From Seison nebaliae (taxonomy: Eukaryota > Rotifera > Pararotatoria > Seisonacea > Seisonidae), in NCBI GenBank assembly GCA_023231475.1, contig JALJEE010002172.1:1-36555 (forward strand): DNA of 36,555 nucleotides, read 5' to 3'. The position numbers and the translations under genes are program-made. Shown in pieces: positions 1 through 12,653 of this stretch. Below the pieces are notes generated by a model that ran no database searches, was not told where the DNA came from, and saw only the letters and a list, made by a program, of their open reading frames with translations. How positions within the stretch are numbered: the first letter of the stretch is position 1; each line of letters opens with the position of its first letter.

Positions 1-41
1 TTCTCTTTCTAAAAAATCTTTCTCTTTACTAAAAAATAAAA
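1..41. repeat. Two-copy ~20 bp direct repeat at window edge
   Basis: The motif TCTCTTTCTAAAAAAT is followed about 20 bases later by TCTCTTTACTAAAAAAT. It is truncated by the window edge, so copy number is unknown. It may be simple low-complexity sequence. Confidence 0.3.
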
Positions 42-85
42 TTAATAATTTAACTTAAGCTTGAAGTATTTTTTCAACTTTAGCT

Positions 86-105
86 AGCGGACGTAAACGT
101 CCGCT
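86..105. repeat. Perfect 9-bp inverted repeat with 2-nt centre
   Basis: AGCGGACGT and ACGTCCGCT are exact reverse complements separated by AA. The arms are GC-rich in very AT-rich surroundings. It lies just before the recognisable LINE reverse-transcriptase remnant and could form a hairpin in DNA or RNA. Its function is unknown. Confidence 0.7.
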
Positions 106-107
106 GT

Positions 108-715
108 AGGATAAAAAAGTCCCGGATCGAAAGGGTTAAATCTTCCACCATCTTTCTAGGCTCAACCATTGATCTCGGTTGTCTATCCTCCGTGGTGTTA
201 GATCATGTTCGTAACAAATTATATAAAGCGTTCTTCTCTTTCTCTCCTAAGACGAAGTTCGTTGTTCTTAAACTACGTCTACAGCTTTTTAAGAGTATGG
301 TTCTTCCATTATATTCTCTGGATACCATATTTTATGCACTCAACGTTCATTCTTGTCGATCGACTGTGCCTACAATCGTCTTCTCAGAAGATTAATCGGT
401 TCTTATCGACAAAATTTCGGAATCGAACTTCTACACTTCACACATTTCCAACATGAATTATTTTCATAATCGCTCAGTTTTTAGTCATACTACTTGATAC
501 TACGATTTATCTTGCGATATTTTTCTCCAAGATTTCAGAAATTTCATTTTTTCTTACGATCCCTCAGATTCTATAGTATAGAATCTATACTAATCGATCG
601 GGATTCTTTTACCGAATTACACCGATTGATCCATGTTGGCGAAGATCGAAATTTTTTTATCTATTTTTCAAATTCATCCCGCCGGAAATTTTTCTAATAA
701 ATAATAATATTAATA
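108..715 (+). mobile_element. Degraded 3' end of a non-LTR retrotransposon (LINE)
   Basis: The + frame through 123-392 reads a typical C-terminal part of a LINE reverse transcriptase: a V-K-S-x-T-x-FLGSTID segment, then a helix like V-R-N-K-L-Y-K-A, then KLRLQLFKSMVLPLY. This is the order seen after the catalytic fingers/palm in Jockey/CR1/R1-type LINEs. The similarity appears to continue in another frame from about 356 (SIDCAYNRLLRRLIGSYRQ) to a stop near 472, so a frameshift separates the parts. The element lacks its 5' half here. The catalytic YxDD motif and endonuclease domain are not in the window. An A/T-rich AATAAT-like stretch around 698-716 may be its 3' tail. The exact family cannot be named by eye. 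Confidence 0.6.
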
Positions 716-738
716 TTTTTTTTATTAGTTAAGAATAA

Positions 739-846
739 GATGAGGAAAGGTCCATTTAGTTGATAATAGGATGAGGAAAAGTCCAATTCATAGACGATTG
801 GGTGAGGAAAAGTCCATAATGAAGAAAGTGGATGAGGAAAAGACCG
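739..846 (+). repeat. Four-copy tandem array, ~31 bp period
   Basis: The core GATGAGGAAAAGTCCA, with small changes, recurs at about 739, 770, 801 and 831. The spacing is 31, 31 and 30 bases. The cores are better conserved than the sequence between them. It sits between the LINE tail and Cdk8. Confidence 0.7.
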
Positions 847-1265
847 GTATGATTCCTCGATGTGATATTGATATTATATGTTTGAGTAATGTAGTTTATG
901 GTTTACTAGTTTACAGGTAACGTTTTAAAGTTGGAAATAATGCAAATTAAATAAATTTCTAAGCGATTAAAAGCTTTAATATTTAAAAAATAATTTGATA
1001 TGAAACAAATTTAAATGAAATTCACATTAAGATATCGAATAGAAGAAATGTTTAATAGATAAATTTAAGAGTTTTGGTAATGATAATGAAACGATAAAAT
1101 AATATTATTGTACGGTAATGTTGTAGTAAAAGGAACGAATGGTTTATTGGAGAATTTTTTTGACTAATAATAAGTTGAACAAATATTTGTTCATATATCC
1201 AATTGTTGAACTTCAATTTTTACCAAAATAATATTATCATAAAAACGAAACTAAATTGATTGAGA
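847..1265 (+). other. Cdk8 5' flank, no gene seen
   Basis: This is AT-rich sequence with many stops in all frames. It should hold the Cdk8 promoter and 5' UTR, but I see no clear TATA or initiator motif. An in-frame TGA at 1257-1259 closes the reading frame just ahead of the Cdk8 start. Confidence 0.4.
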
Positions 1266-3313
1266 ATGGATGTTAATTTCAAAAAATTCATTCAAAATAA
1301 TTCGAGAAAGATTAGTGATACTTTTGATTATCAAGATAAGAAGATTGGTCAAGGAACATATGGACATGTATTCAAAGCAATTCCGAAAGATACGAGTGAT
1401 AAAAGAGAATATGCATTAAAACAAATTGAGAGTCAAGGTATCTCGATGAGTGCTTGTCGAGAATTAGCATTACTTCGTGAATTGAAACATCCGAATGTCA
1501 TTACACTTCAACGAGTATTCCTTGATCATGAAGATAAACGTGTATGGTTATTATTTGATTATGCTGATTTAGATTTATGGACGATAATTCGATATCATCG
1601 ATCTAATAAAACATCGAGTACATTGGGTATGACTAAATCGATTTTATTTCAAATATTAAATGGAATTGATTATCTTCATAAAAATTGGATTTTACATCGT
1701 GATTTAAAACCGGCAAATATTTTAGTAATCGCTGATGGACCAGAACGTGGACGTGTTAAAATTGCTGATATGGGATTTGCTCGACTTTATAATTCTCCAT
1801 TAAAACCGTTAGCTGATTTAGATCCAGTTGTTGTGACTTTTTGGTATCGAGCACCTGAATTATTGTTGGGAGCAAGACATTATACTCAAGCGATTGATAT
1901 TTGGGCAATCGGTTGTATTTTTGTTGAATTGTTAACATATACACCAATATTTCATTGTCAACAAGAAGATATTAAAACATCAAAACCATATCATAAAGAA
2001 CAATTAGATAAAATATTTCTAGTGATGGGATATCCAAAAATTTTGAATGATGATTCCATATCCAACAACAACAACGATCCTACTCGATGGAGTGAAATTA
2101 AATTAATGCCTGATTATGAGAAATTCCTTCAAGATTTTAAGAATAAAAAAGAAGAATTATCAAAACGATCATTGGATATTTATATTGAACATAATAAAAT
2201 TGAAAAACCATCAGCCACTTTAGTTTAATATTTTTGTGGAATTTGGAAATGAGAAAATTTTTATTATTTTTAAGTTAAAAAAATTGTTGAGATTTGATCC
2301 GAAACAACGAATAACTTGCCATATGGCGATGGAAGACGAATATTTTATGATTCCCCCATTACCAACCGATAAGTTTTTTAATATTATTTTTGAGAATTTT
2401 TATATGAATATTTTTAAATTTACAGTGTTTTTGCTAATTGTGATATTTCTTATCCGAAGAAAGATATGGAAGATAAAAAAGTTTAATTTAAAAATAATTG
2501 TCATAGAATTTTTTTATTTTTTGTTATAGAAAACTCAAAAGACTCATCAGAATGTCGGTCGAACAAAACAAGGAAAACGAATAGTGGATAAAATTCGTTA
2601 GTTTTATTCAAAATCTTTTTAAATATTATTAAATTATAAATTGTTAATAGATGTGAATAAAAAACAGAAATTAATGAATAATCATCAAATGAATCAGTTG
2701 TATCATAATGAGAGACCTGGTATGACACAATCGACCGTTGTTCTCAATCAAGGAAATACGAATCAACGAATACAAAATATTCATCATAATATAGGAGGGA
2801 ATAGTGGACGAATAATGAATCATCAACAACAACAACATCATCAACAACAACAACAACAGTTGACAAATAGTTCGAATCATCAACAGCCACATAATCATCT
2901 TCAACATCCACATCCACATCCAAATCATCAACAACAACAACAACAACATCATCAACATCACCCACCACATCCAAATCATCACCATCAACAACAACAACAA
3001 ATTAATAATGGTAATAATAATTTTGTTCGAATGTCAAATCATCGAAATGTTTCTAATTTTTTTTATAAAAAGATTAAATTAAAAATTTTTATCTTTTTAG
3101 ATGAATAACAATAATCGAATGAATAATTTAAATCATCATCAATATATGAGTGGAATGCAAGATGGTAATCCAAATAATAATGAAATGATGATGAATATGC
3201 AACGATTTCCTCATCAAAGAGATCCTCAACAAATACATCAACAACTGAATATTAATAACAACAACAATCATCAGCAACAACAACAGCATAAGATGCATCA
3301 CCTTCAAAGATAA
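1266..3313 (+). CDS. Cdk8: Cyclin-dependent kinase 8 (Mediator kinase module)
   Basis: Cdk8 pairs with cyclin C in the Mediator kinase module and phosphorylates transcription factors and Mediator/RNA polymerase II components in the nucleus. I infer six exons: 1266-2222, 2275-2372, 2426-2480, 2530-2596, 2651-3048 and 3101-3313. Phases agree and give about 595 aa (human CDK8 is 464). Visible marks are the glycine loop GQGTYG (28-33), catalytic Lys52, and the CDK8/19-specific SMSACRE helix (60-66). HRDLKPAN begins at 144, DMG replaces DFG (168-170), and APE is at 196-198. Exons 2-3 restore the C-lobe end and a segment like the vertebrate VFAGCQIPYPK. The start is ATG 1266, since a TGA lies in frame at 1257; a TTG at 1260 is less likely. 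The tail is long and rich in His, Gln and Asn, and varies most from vertebrates. A small Asn-rich insertion lies near residue 260-275. Confidence 0.95.
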
Positions 3314-3357
3314 TAATTTGAGATAGATTTAAATTGAGATTTAAAAAAAAAATGAAA

Positions 3358-3434
3358 TTTATTTTCGTAAAAAAAATTATTTTAATTATAATTTTAATAA
3401 GAATGCAATAAGGTTGCCAGTGACTGCAAATAAA
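3358..3434. terminator. Crossed poly(A) signals between Cdk8 and protocadherin
   Basis: AATAAA on the + strand at 3429-3434 could end Cdk8 transcripts. AATAAA on the - strand (TTTATT at 3358-3363) could end the protocadherin transcript. Each signal lies past the other, so the two mRNAs would overlap tail to tail. This is motif evidence only. Confidence 0.4.
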
Positions 3435-3458
3435 AGAAAATATAAACTGTTTGTTATC

Positions 3459-6400
3459 TTAATTGATAACGGTTGATTGAATGGAATCATTTCCATTACT
3501 CTGTAAATTATAAGGTGAAGAATTATTCAATTCAATTTCCTTATTCATTTGCAGTTGACGACGAGTTTCCATCAAACAATACTCTTCGCTCGTCTTATCA
3601 TGAGTTGAACCTGAATTCTGACTAGTTGATAAAGTGGAAAATGATGACGGTTTTGATACGTCAGTTAAATTTAGCGTGTTCCCACTACTACTATTACTGA
3701 GATCTCGAGGATTATTTATGGAAAATTTAGGGAAGTTATCTATTCGATTTTTTGTTTCTTGGACATCTCTCCAATTGTTAGTTTCGATGGATGGTGATGG
3801 TTCTTTTAAATCGAAATTCGTATTTACTGTATGATTATTCAACAGAATATCATTCGGACTCTGAAAAGAAACATGAAAAATTTGAATAGAAAAAGAAAGA
3901 AATTTAACGAATTCTCCATTATATAATTTTGGAACGATGTTCGATTTGGATTTAGAATATAATTTTTTCTCATTCTGTTTATCTCCAATCAATGTGTAAG
4001 GTAAAACATCGTTCTCCTGTTCCAGGAGATGTTTACTGACGAAAAATTCTTCATTACTTTCTTCCGGTTGAATATTTATACTACAAATATTCTGTTTTGG
4101 TAATTTCGTCTCATAACTGTTCTGATTACTATTCTGATTACTATTTGAACTGAATTGTGACGCTGTAATATTAGTTTGATTACTACCGTTCTCATCGCTG
4201 CAATAATATGTTGATGCTGATGATGGAATTAATTGATCGTTCATCTTTTTCATATTCGTCACATTAACAATCGTTTTATTTGCGTTAAATCCATTATTTT
4301 TCTTCTTATTATTATTATTATTATTATTCATCATATAATAATTAATTTGATGTAACGGTTTTGATTTGAGATAATTTCTATCATTCTTAAAATCATCCAA
4401 ACGATTTTCATGGAATAAATCTCGTTTATCAAAATCATTAAATTGTGTCTTCTCTCCATACGAATCAGTTGGCGATGTACTATAATCCAACATTGAATTT
4501 TCGATTGATACACTCATCTGATCAAAATGTCGATCAGTATCGACCTTCATCGATTTTATTTGATCATTATTCTTATCATAATATCTGATATTAGTTGGAG
4601 TATCAAAATTTCTGGAAAGTAAAAGATGATGTTCTTCATTATTCTTCGAATATTGATTTTCTATCGAGAACTTTTTTTCATCATCATTCTTCGAACAATC
4701 ATGCGAATGCTGATATTTCCCATTGAGATGATAATTGGAATTCATTGGAAATATAAATGATGAACGTTCATGTAATGGAGAAGTGGCCGATGAGAAACTT
4801 TGTGAATTCTCAATCAAACGATGTTGATGATGTCGTTGCAATGATGTATTGTTTATGAGATTACTATTACTCGAATAAAGATCTTGACGACTTTGTGGCG
4901 ATGAAATAATTCTCCCATTTAATATTTGTCGATTTATTGATGAAGTTTGATGATTAAATGAATTTATTGTTTCACTTCGTCGATGATGTTGAGGATTGGA
5001 ATTGATGGAACTAGATATCAACAACGTTTGTTTATCAGGAAAAGCATTTTTCTTCTTTATCCGTTTTTTCTTTTCCTTCTGACGATTATTAATAATTCGT
5101 TTCAATTGAGCTGTCACTATAATACTCCCCACTAAAATTACAGCACCTACTGTTGTAAATATGATGACATATTTTCGATTATTATACCAATCAGGAATAT
5201 GTGAAACGGTTTTATAGAAAACATTCGTTCCATCATGAAGATACTCTATGGAATTTCTTGGAATTAACGGTTTCATTTTAGTGCCATTAGCAAATAGATA
5301 AATAGTTTTCGTTTCAATAAATGATTGATTCTCATAAAATATATCAATCTCAATAGCAATCTCATTTTCATAATATAAGAATCGTTCTGGAATAATTTCC
5401 AATTGACATGACGAAGTTAAACTTCGATTCTTTTTCGAAGTCAAATGATATTTGTTCATGATATGAAAAATTTCGATACGTTTCCAATAATCGTTGGCTA
5501 ATCGACAGAAAATTCTTTCATTCTTCATTCGAAATTCCGCAATACGTTCTCGATTCTTTAATTGATTGTGTTGGAGAAGAAAGAAGGATTGTTTTGTTCT
5601 TTCATCAATTATTGTTTGTAGTTTCGAAAGAATTTCGATTCTTTTCGTTTTCTTATTTTCTGAATTCTTTTTTTTTTCGGGTGGAATTCTGATAGAATTT
5701 TGATATTTCTCAACTAAAATTAATTTAACATCAGTCGTCACATTGAATTTTCCATCACTTACACCAATTCTGATCATTGTCGATGTGGTATTGATATTGG
5801 CGAATTTGACGAGATTATGTCGAATGAATAATCGTCCATCTCTCTCGTTGACACTGAAGAAGTAGCCGATTTCATTCCAAATTTTCTGTTGATTATTTCT
5901 TTTCATTTTCAATTGAAATTTATCTTCTCGAATGATCCAATAACGAAGATTTGTCGTCATATCGAAATCCGTCACTTTAATTGTTCCAATATATAATCCA
6001 ATTGGTGATAGTGAATCGATACTAAAAATATAAGGTTGATGATGGAAAACTGGTGGGAATTCGTTATGATCTTTCAAATGGAGAACAAATAAATATTCTT
6101 CCGTTTTCGTATTGGTCATGGAAGAATATTCGTTTGGGAAAATCAATTTGAATTGTTGGGAAGTATCAAGAATATTCTGCTTCTTCATAGCAACTCCAAT
6201 CCGAGTGATATATTTCCGATTTTTATCTGTTATCGTTGAATTGTCATCGATAATTAAACGAAAAAGTAATGATGTCTTATTAGCGATATTAGGCGTATCG
6301 AATAGAAGTGAATATTGTTCATCTTCCAAATCGAACGATTGAAGACAATGTAAATCGCCAGTAACTGGATTTAGAAATAAATGTTTTCTCAACCATTTCT

Positions 6401-8613
6401 GATATGCATATTGTTCCAAATTCACTTTCGTATTGTAACCACTTTCCCAATATAATGGAAACAAACGATAATTGATATGAGTATTTGTTGTTTGATCGAG
6501 ATCAGTTGCTTTGAATTGAATAATTGGATGTAGAAAAGATTTGTGTGAACACGATTCTTTATTCGATTCATCGATTTCTGTCGAAACTATTCCATTCAAA
6601 TTAAACTTTCCTAATAACTTCTCATATTTCTTCTTTTCCATTCGATTTTTTAATTTTGGAGAATTATCATTCTCATTCATTACCAGAATGACAATTAAAG
6701 TCAAAACTGAATTTTGCATCGATACACCGTTATCTTCTACTGCGACGACGAGAAGATGAACAGGCAATTTCTCATAATCAAAAATCGTCGGTTTAATTCC
6801 TGTGGAGACGGCACGTATTTGATGAAGATTTGCCGAGTCACTATTAATATAAAAAGTGATTGATGATTTATCATTCTTTAAATTCGCTTCCGTCACATCA
6901 TCCAATGTGATGTCGAGAGACGAATTTTCATTTTCATCTGTATCATAAACTTCCATTTGAAATAAGGTGATAGAAGATTTGATATTTTCATACGTTTCTA
7001 ATACCACCACTTGATGGTAAAGGTCGACGATATTCTTATGAATTTTCTTTTCATGTTCCACCATAAACTGATTGAATTGGAGATGATTCTCTCGGAAATG
7101 ATGAAGTCTTTCCAACTCTTTCTTTCGTTTACCCTCCAAATTGAAGACATTTGATGAGATATATTTCTCTGATGCTTCTATTTCACCGATACTCATACTG
7201 ATGGTAGGCATATTATCATTCACATCTAAAACGTTAATATTAACGATGGTATATCCAACCATTGCTTTTGTTTCGTTGTTAGAAACATCTTGAGCACGAA
7301 CCATAACTCGATAATTATTTCGAATTTCTCGATCTAATTCTTTTTTCAAAAAAAGATTTCCATTCAATTTATTGATAGAGAATATAGTTAGAATTTCTTT
7401 ATCTTTCGTTATTATCGGTTCGATGGAATAAGAGATACTATTATTTTGTCGATCATCAGCATCAGTTGCATGCATTGTCATAATGAGACTATTAACTTCC
7501 ATATCTTCTTTAACATTAATCTATTGAAATAAATGAATATAATAATGAAATTCTTAAAAAAACAAAGTTATTAACTGTATATTCATCTGAATCAAATTTT
7601 GGAATATTATCATTCACATCGATTATATCGATAATAATATTGATCGTTGATTTCGATATGGTTCGATTTGATCTTGGTGCGTTTGATGCTGATAATTGAA
7701 GCCAATATTGATGATATATTTCACGATCAAGTTTATTCTTCGATTTAAGTTTTGGTTGTAGTTGTCTCAATTCACCATAACTATTGGGACCATTTCGAAT
7801 GATATTATCTTGATACTGTTCGCTCAAGAGTGAAGTTGTTGAATGATAATATTGATTGGATGGAAATCGGGAGAAGACGTTTTGTTCTGGTAAGCGATTG
7901 AATACTAAAATGAAAGGACGACATAACTCTCGATGTTCATAATAAGATGATTTAATTTGTTCATTCATCACACACGTTTGTTTAGTTAGACGATAAATGA
8001 TGTCATCTGATGGATCGGCATCAAAAGCCATTGGCAAATCCCAAGTATTCGTTTCGATATCGACATTCTCTGGAATACTAATCCGATAGTTTTGTTCACT
8101 AAACTTTATGGAATGTTCGTCAATATCTTTCAATTCTATTTCGATACTATTATATTCCGTTTGAATGGTATTCTCCTCATGACTCATGTGATTCAATGGA
8201 GATTGTTGATGAACATATGTTAATGGTTTGAGTGAATAACGAATAATGTATTCTATATTTAAAATACATTTCTTACAACTACAATATCGTTTATTCTGAT
8301 TATGAACGAGATGGCTCGATTTATCTGAATTACCACGACATAACATTTCGAGATCTAATTCGACTTTATTCGTTATAATATCCATTTTCTCATAATGTCT
8401 TCGAACAGATTTAAAACGGAAAAGTTCACCACCTTCAATGAAGGTGACAGATGCATTTATAATTTCATAAAGATTACCCGCATTAAATATGGCTGGTATC
8501 TCTAAATCATATGGTCTAACTGGTTCGGTTTGGTTCACCCATTTTTTACCACCAAATATTGGATTGACTAAAAAGATGAAGGTCAGAAAAATAGTTCTGA
8601 ATTGTCTCATCAT
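3459..8613 (-). CDS. Protocadherin-like transmembrane adhesion protein
   Basis: This is a single-pass cadherin-superfamily receptor, expected at the cell surface in calcium-dependent adhesion. I infer exons 8613-7576, 7520-3909 and 3860-3459 (about 1683 aa). Residues 1-21 form a signal peptide. Cadherin marks follow in order: SIPEN (179-183), DVNDN (332-336), I-N-V-K-E-D directly after the first junction, HATDADD, LDRE, DVNDN (445-449), NENDN (628-632) and a weaker DHNEFPPVF (831-839). About six repeats are present, some with insertions. A membrane helix at about 1131-1153 precedes a Lys/Arg-rich stop-transfer stretch and a cytoplasmic tail of about 530 residues rich in Ser and Asn. The tail shows no catenin-binding region that I recognise, which favours a protocadherin over a classical cadherin. 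The start is supported by an in-frame TGA 24 nt upstream. The orthologue is not resolved. Confidence 0.88.
3861..3908 (-). other. Inferred 48-nt stopless intron in protocadherin tail
   Basis: The minus strand reads a GTTAAATTT donor and a pyrimidine-rich TTTCTTTTCAG acceptor. The length is a multiple of three and the reading frame stays open through it, so an ORF finder would miss it. If retained it adds 16 mostly hydrophobic residues in a polar tail, which is why I call it an intron. Confidence 0.6.
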
Positions 8614-11600
8614 TTCTTCTCGTATTGATTTGAGTCAATCAATAATTGGAAGTTCCATAACAGATTGTTGGAGATTAAAAGGAGCTGAAATGGAGAAGAT
8701 AATGCGGAAAATTGTTCTGTCTAGGAATAAAGCGAAAGAAGGAGAAATAAGGAACATTAAATGAAATGATGTGAAAAGTTGAAGGAATATGAACAAATAG
8801 AAGAAAGAAATTTATTCACAATCATTCTGATAATGAGAACGGAATAGGAAATCGAAATAAAATTAGAATACTTCCAGTTTCTTCTTCTTTACGTAAGAGG
8901 TTAATTGGGAGAGCGATTAATTATTCTAATGGAAATAAGATGGTCGAATGGCAGTGAAATTGGGAAAAAGTTTCATTCAATTTTTTCTTCTTCTATTTGG
9001 ATGATGTCAATTGAATGATAATTTAGAGGAATAGTATTAGAATCTATTTTCATCTTATCAACTTCGTCTTTTCATTACGATTCGTTGAAATGTGATAATC
9101 AAGAGGAACATTCACCGAATGATTCGATTATCTTCCGCTTTCAATCATGTCAGATGGAATATGTCTCTCATTCCTTCCCACTCGCTTGATTACCATTACC
9201 TCTTTCGTTACTTTGTCGTGTGGCCTCTTCTCCTTCTCCTTCTTCTTCTTCGTCAACCCAGAAATGAATCATTGTAATCATATTAGAATTAGTAGACGTA
9301 TCCCCATCAGGAATTTATCTTTATCCGCAACCATTTTTATTTGTCTTCCTTTCTTATGGATTGTGGTTTCTTCTTATATTTTTAGTAATTCATCAAATTA
9401 TTCTTAACCGATTAATATATACAACTAATATTATTCCTTCAGTTTCAGGTGACGAAATATTGACGATACAGCCTTTTCTTCTTCAGTAGACAACCCAAGG
9501 AAAAGAAATATTTCTAACAATTCTTCGAAAAGAAAAGTTTAATGTCTTAATTGATTATATTACATATGCCTCTCCTACGATTGATTATATTAACCTTAAA
9601 TGAGAAAAAAGAGGAACAATGAAAATATAAAGAAAATTTTTGACAAAGTACATTCTCTTCTTTTTGGAAATTGGAACATCTATCAATTTTCAATGTTCAT
9701 ATAAATCGTTAATGAAATTCGTTCATCTTTACATATTTCAATAAAGCAATTATGTGTGATGTAGTCAGCAATCATAACTATCTCTTTTGAGCAATATTTA
9801 CTGATTCATCTATCGATTAAATGAAGTTCATGGAAATATCGGTAATTTATATCGACATTAATATCGATTTTTTTCCAAATATAAAGTGTCAACTCAGTCA
9901 GCCACATGACAAAGTAGAAAAAGAAATCATCATTTATTGGGAAGATATTGAATAAGAAACAATTTAAGAATAATATTTGAAGTGAAGAATGATAATGGGA
10001 AAATCTGATGAGTAACGAGAAAGGAACGAGGAAGGAAACGAGAAAATTAAATGGAAATTACATTGATATATGTAATTAATTAATATTCTCTACTGTCGAT
10101 TATTATGGTAGTGATGATTATGACGACTTTTCAAACTATTTTCGTCAACATTCCGCCTATTACCACCACCATCAACGTCGTCATCGACTTCATATTTTCA
10201 TTCAATAGTATTATCATTAAAATGAGTATACCTCATTCTGGTTTTCATGAAAGAAAGATGGAGAAAGAACCAAATAGAATGCGGAAGATGAAGTTTTTTT
10301 CTTCACCAACTTCCCATTTTAATAAAATGCCTTTTTTGTCATCAGCCATTCTTGAAGAAGAAAACTATTGACATATGAAAGAAAAAATAATAGTTCATTT
10401 TATCGAATATTGTCTATTCGATAGTCGTCCGTATATTTGTGATTTTGGTGACTCATCAGATTTCGATAGATATATTTACTTATCTTCTTCTTACTCATCT
10501 TCTGATAAACAGTCAATCATTTTTCTCACATCATCATATCCGAAGACAAATAGTTATTTCGTATTAGAATAAAAGTAGAATTAATGATTCCATTATTCTT
10601 ATCAGAATTACTCACAGAAATATCTATCCAACAAATGCGGAAACTTGACATAATTTTTGGTATGTCATACATTCCCACAAACGGCATACCTCGTGGTCTT
10701 TTCTATGAATGAATGACCGTTGGTCATTAAAATCAAGCAGAATTCACATCGATGCATGATCTCTCTATAACTCATTCTAAACATCATCATCATCAACAAC
10801 AACACCTAAAATAACAACAACCTCTTATTATTCAACTATATCTCATTTATCTTTTTTGAATAAATCGATATAAATAATCTATTGGACTTGGACGAACATA
10901 GAAATTCGAGAAAATTGTGGAGAATGTATATATTTGAGATGACAGGAAGAATTTTATAATTATCTTCCTCTTCTAATTTTTGTAAACAAAACATTGAGAT
11001 AAATCGATAATTGATATTCTTTTACTGAAATGATGTTTATGAGAAATGAGAAACATAAAGAAAATACCTTGTTCGTTCTGAACGGGATCTCGCATTAATA
11101 GTGAAAATAACTAGAATGATATCGATTAGAATCATGATCATATTAATATATTGGAGATGAAATAATTATTTTCATTTATCTTAATTTTTCATATTTATAA
11201 TTTCATTCACTGGAGAATTTCTGCATCATCTCTGCTCATTTACATTGGAACAGATGACTGGTGTCTACGCCGAATCTCGTTATCCTCACCGGAATTCATT
11301 CATTTTGACATTCATAACATTTAACGAACGAATTCTTACCATTTCAAACAAATATCCAATAAAAGTCATATTGACATAATTCATTCAATATTTATGATAT
11401 ATTTATAGAGGAGAATTCGGACAACACAAAGTCGAATTGGATCAATTTTCATATTAATATTCAACAACAATAACAACAACAACAAATAGTATTATAAAAC
11501 AACAGGTCGTTGATAGAAAAATCTCGACTCAATTGACTTATAGTAAAAATTTGAACAGATTCACGAGGATGAACTCACTAGAAAAAAATATCATAGGAAG

Positions 11601-12518
11601 AAATATTTTTAATTAAAATCAATGATCGTTCTAGATAAAACTTCAAATTATTGATTTTTAAGAATAGTAGTCTCCATCCCACTTGTTTGGATATATTCTT
11701 ATCTTTTATTAAACTTATCAATTAACAGTTGTGAAACTTAAATTAATATTGATCATCCATATCCATGCTGATGATTTGTATGAAAATGAAAAAAACGGAA
11801 GCATGCTAAATTCTTCCCACAAACTTTCCTCTTTATCACACACAATTAATGAACCGGCAAATTATTTATGGAGTTGGCCGTCATACGATTATCACTCGAA
11901 ATAATTTCGTTCTTTCATTTCGTTCTCTTTCGGAAATGGATGAACAAAGAAGTACTACGGGAATTAGCATTACTTATAAGTTCGGCAATTTCATGAGAAC
12001 TTTCTGTCCACTTTCTTTTATGTTGATCGCTCATGAAATTCGTATGATGAATTATAGCAATAAAAAAGAAGAAAGGATGATAATTAAAAGAAAATACAAA
12101 CAGAAAAAACGGATGATCGCAATGACCGATTCATCAAATTGTGGTAAGTAACAAATGAATAATTTCCTCCAAAAAAAATACCATCAAAATAAAAATAAGA
12201 AATAAATCGTCTTCCTTCTCCTGAAAATTATTTATCGTGTTCTTCCTATTGGAGTGACTGGTTTTAGACGGAACATTTAGTTAATAAATTTATCTAAAAG
12301 TTTGACTAACAATTTTCTTCCAATTTGGATTACATATAATGTAAACATTGCATCATATGGGAAGCAGAATGAAGCGAATGAAAACTACGAATATTAGGTG
12401 AGAAAATAATTTGATAATTTCATCAATTGAAATAAGAACGAATCGGCTTCTCCACTAGAGTGAACGTTCCCTTAGTAACGACACTTTGATTAAACTGACC
12501 ACAAATATTGATAAATGA

Positions 12519-12653
12519 ACTTCTAATAATAATCCACTTGAATGTGCAGTGACTATTGAAAGATTGATTGAAAAAAGTGGAAGATCAGAGAGTAAAGTAA
12601 AGTTTCTTAGTAAAATATCTGATAAAAGTGGTCGATTGGGAAATCAGGTGAGG
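12519..12653 (+). other. Exon-like open stretch, possible unannotated coding exon
   Basis: Between two TGA codons, 45 codons stay open and read with a protein-like mix (for example CAVTIERLIEKSGRSESK). The stretch contains TGTGCAG, a possible acceptor, at 12543-12549. It ends at CAG|GTGAGG, a near-consensus donor, at 12645-12653. No partner exon is evident and I recognise no family, so this may be chance. Confidence 0.2.

Noticed and set aside
739-846. Hammerhead-ribozyme-like GATGAG...GAAA motif in the tandem repeat
   Set aside because: The two conserved cores are directly adjacent with no stem II, and flanking stems I and III are not evident.
2671-3000. Leu/Met-rich antisense ORF opposite Cdk8
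   Set aside because: It is the reverse of CAA/CAT repeats in the Cdk8 tail and has no independent support.
11849-12151. 100-codon ORF ending near GTAAGT
   Set aside because: Residue composition is unremarkable, there is no recognisable domain and no partner exon. It is kept only as a note in the gap entry.
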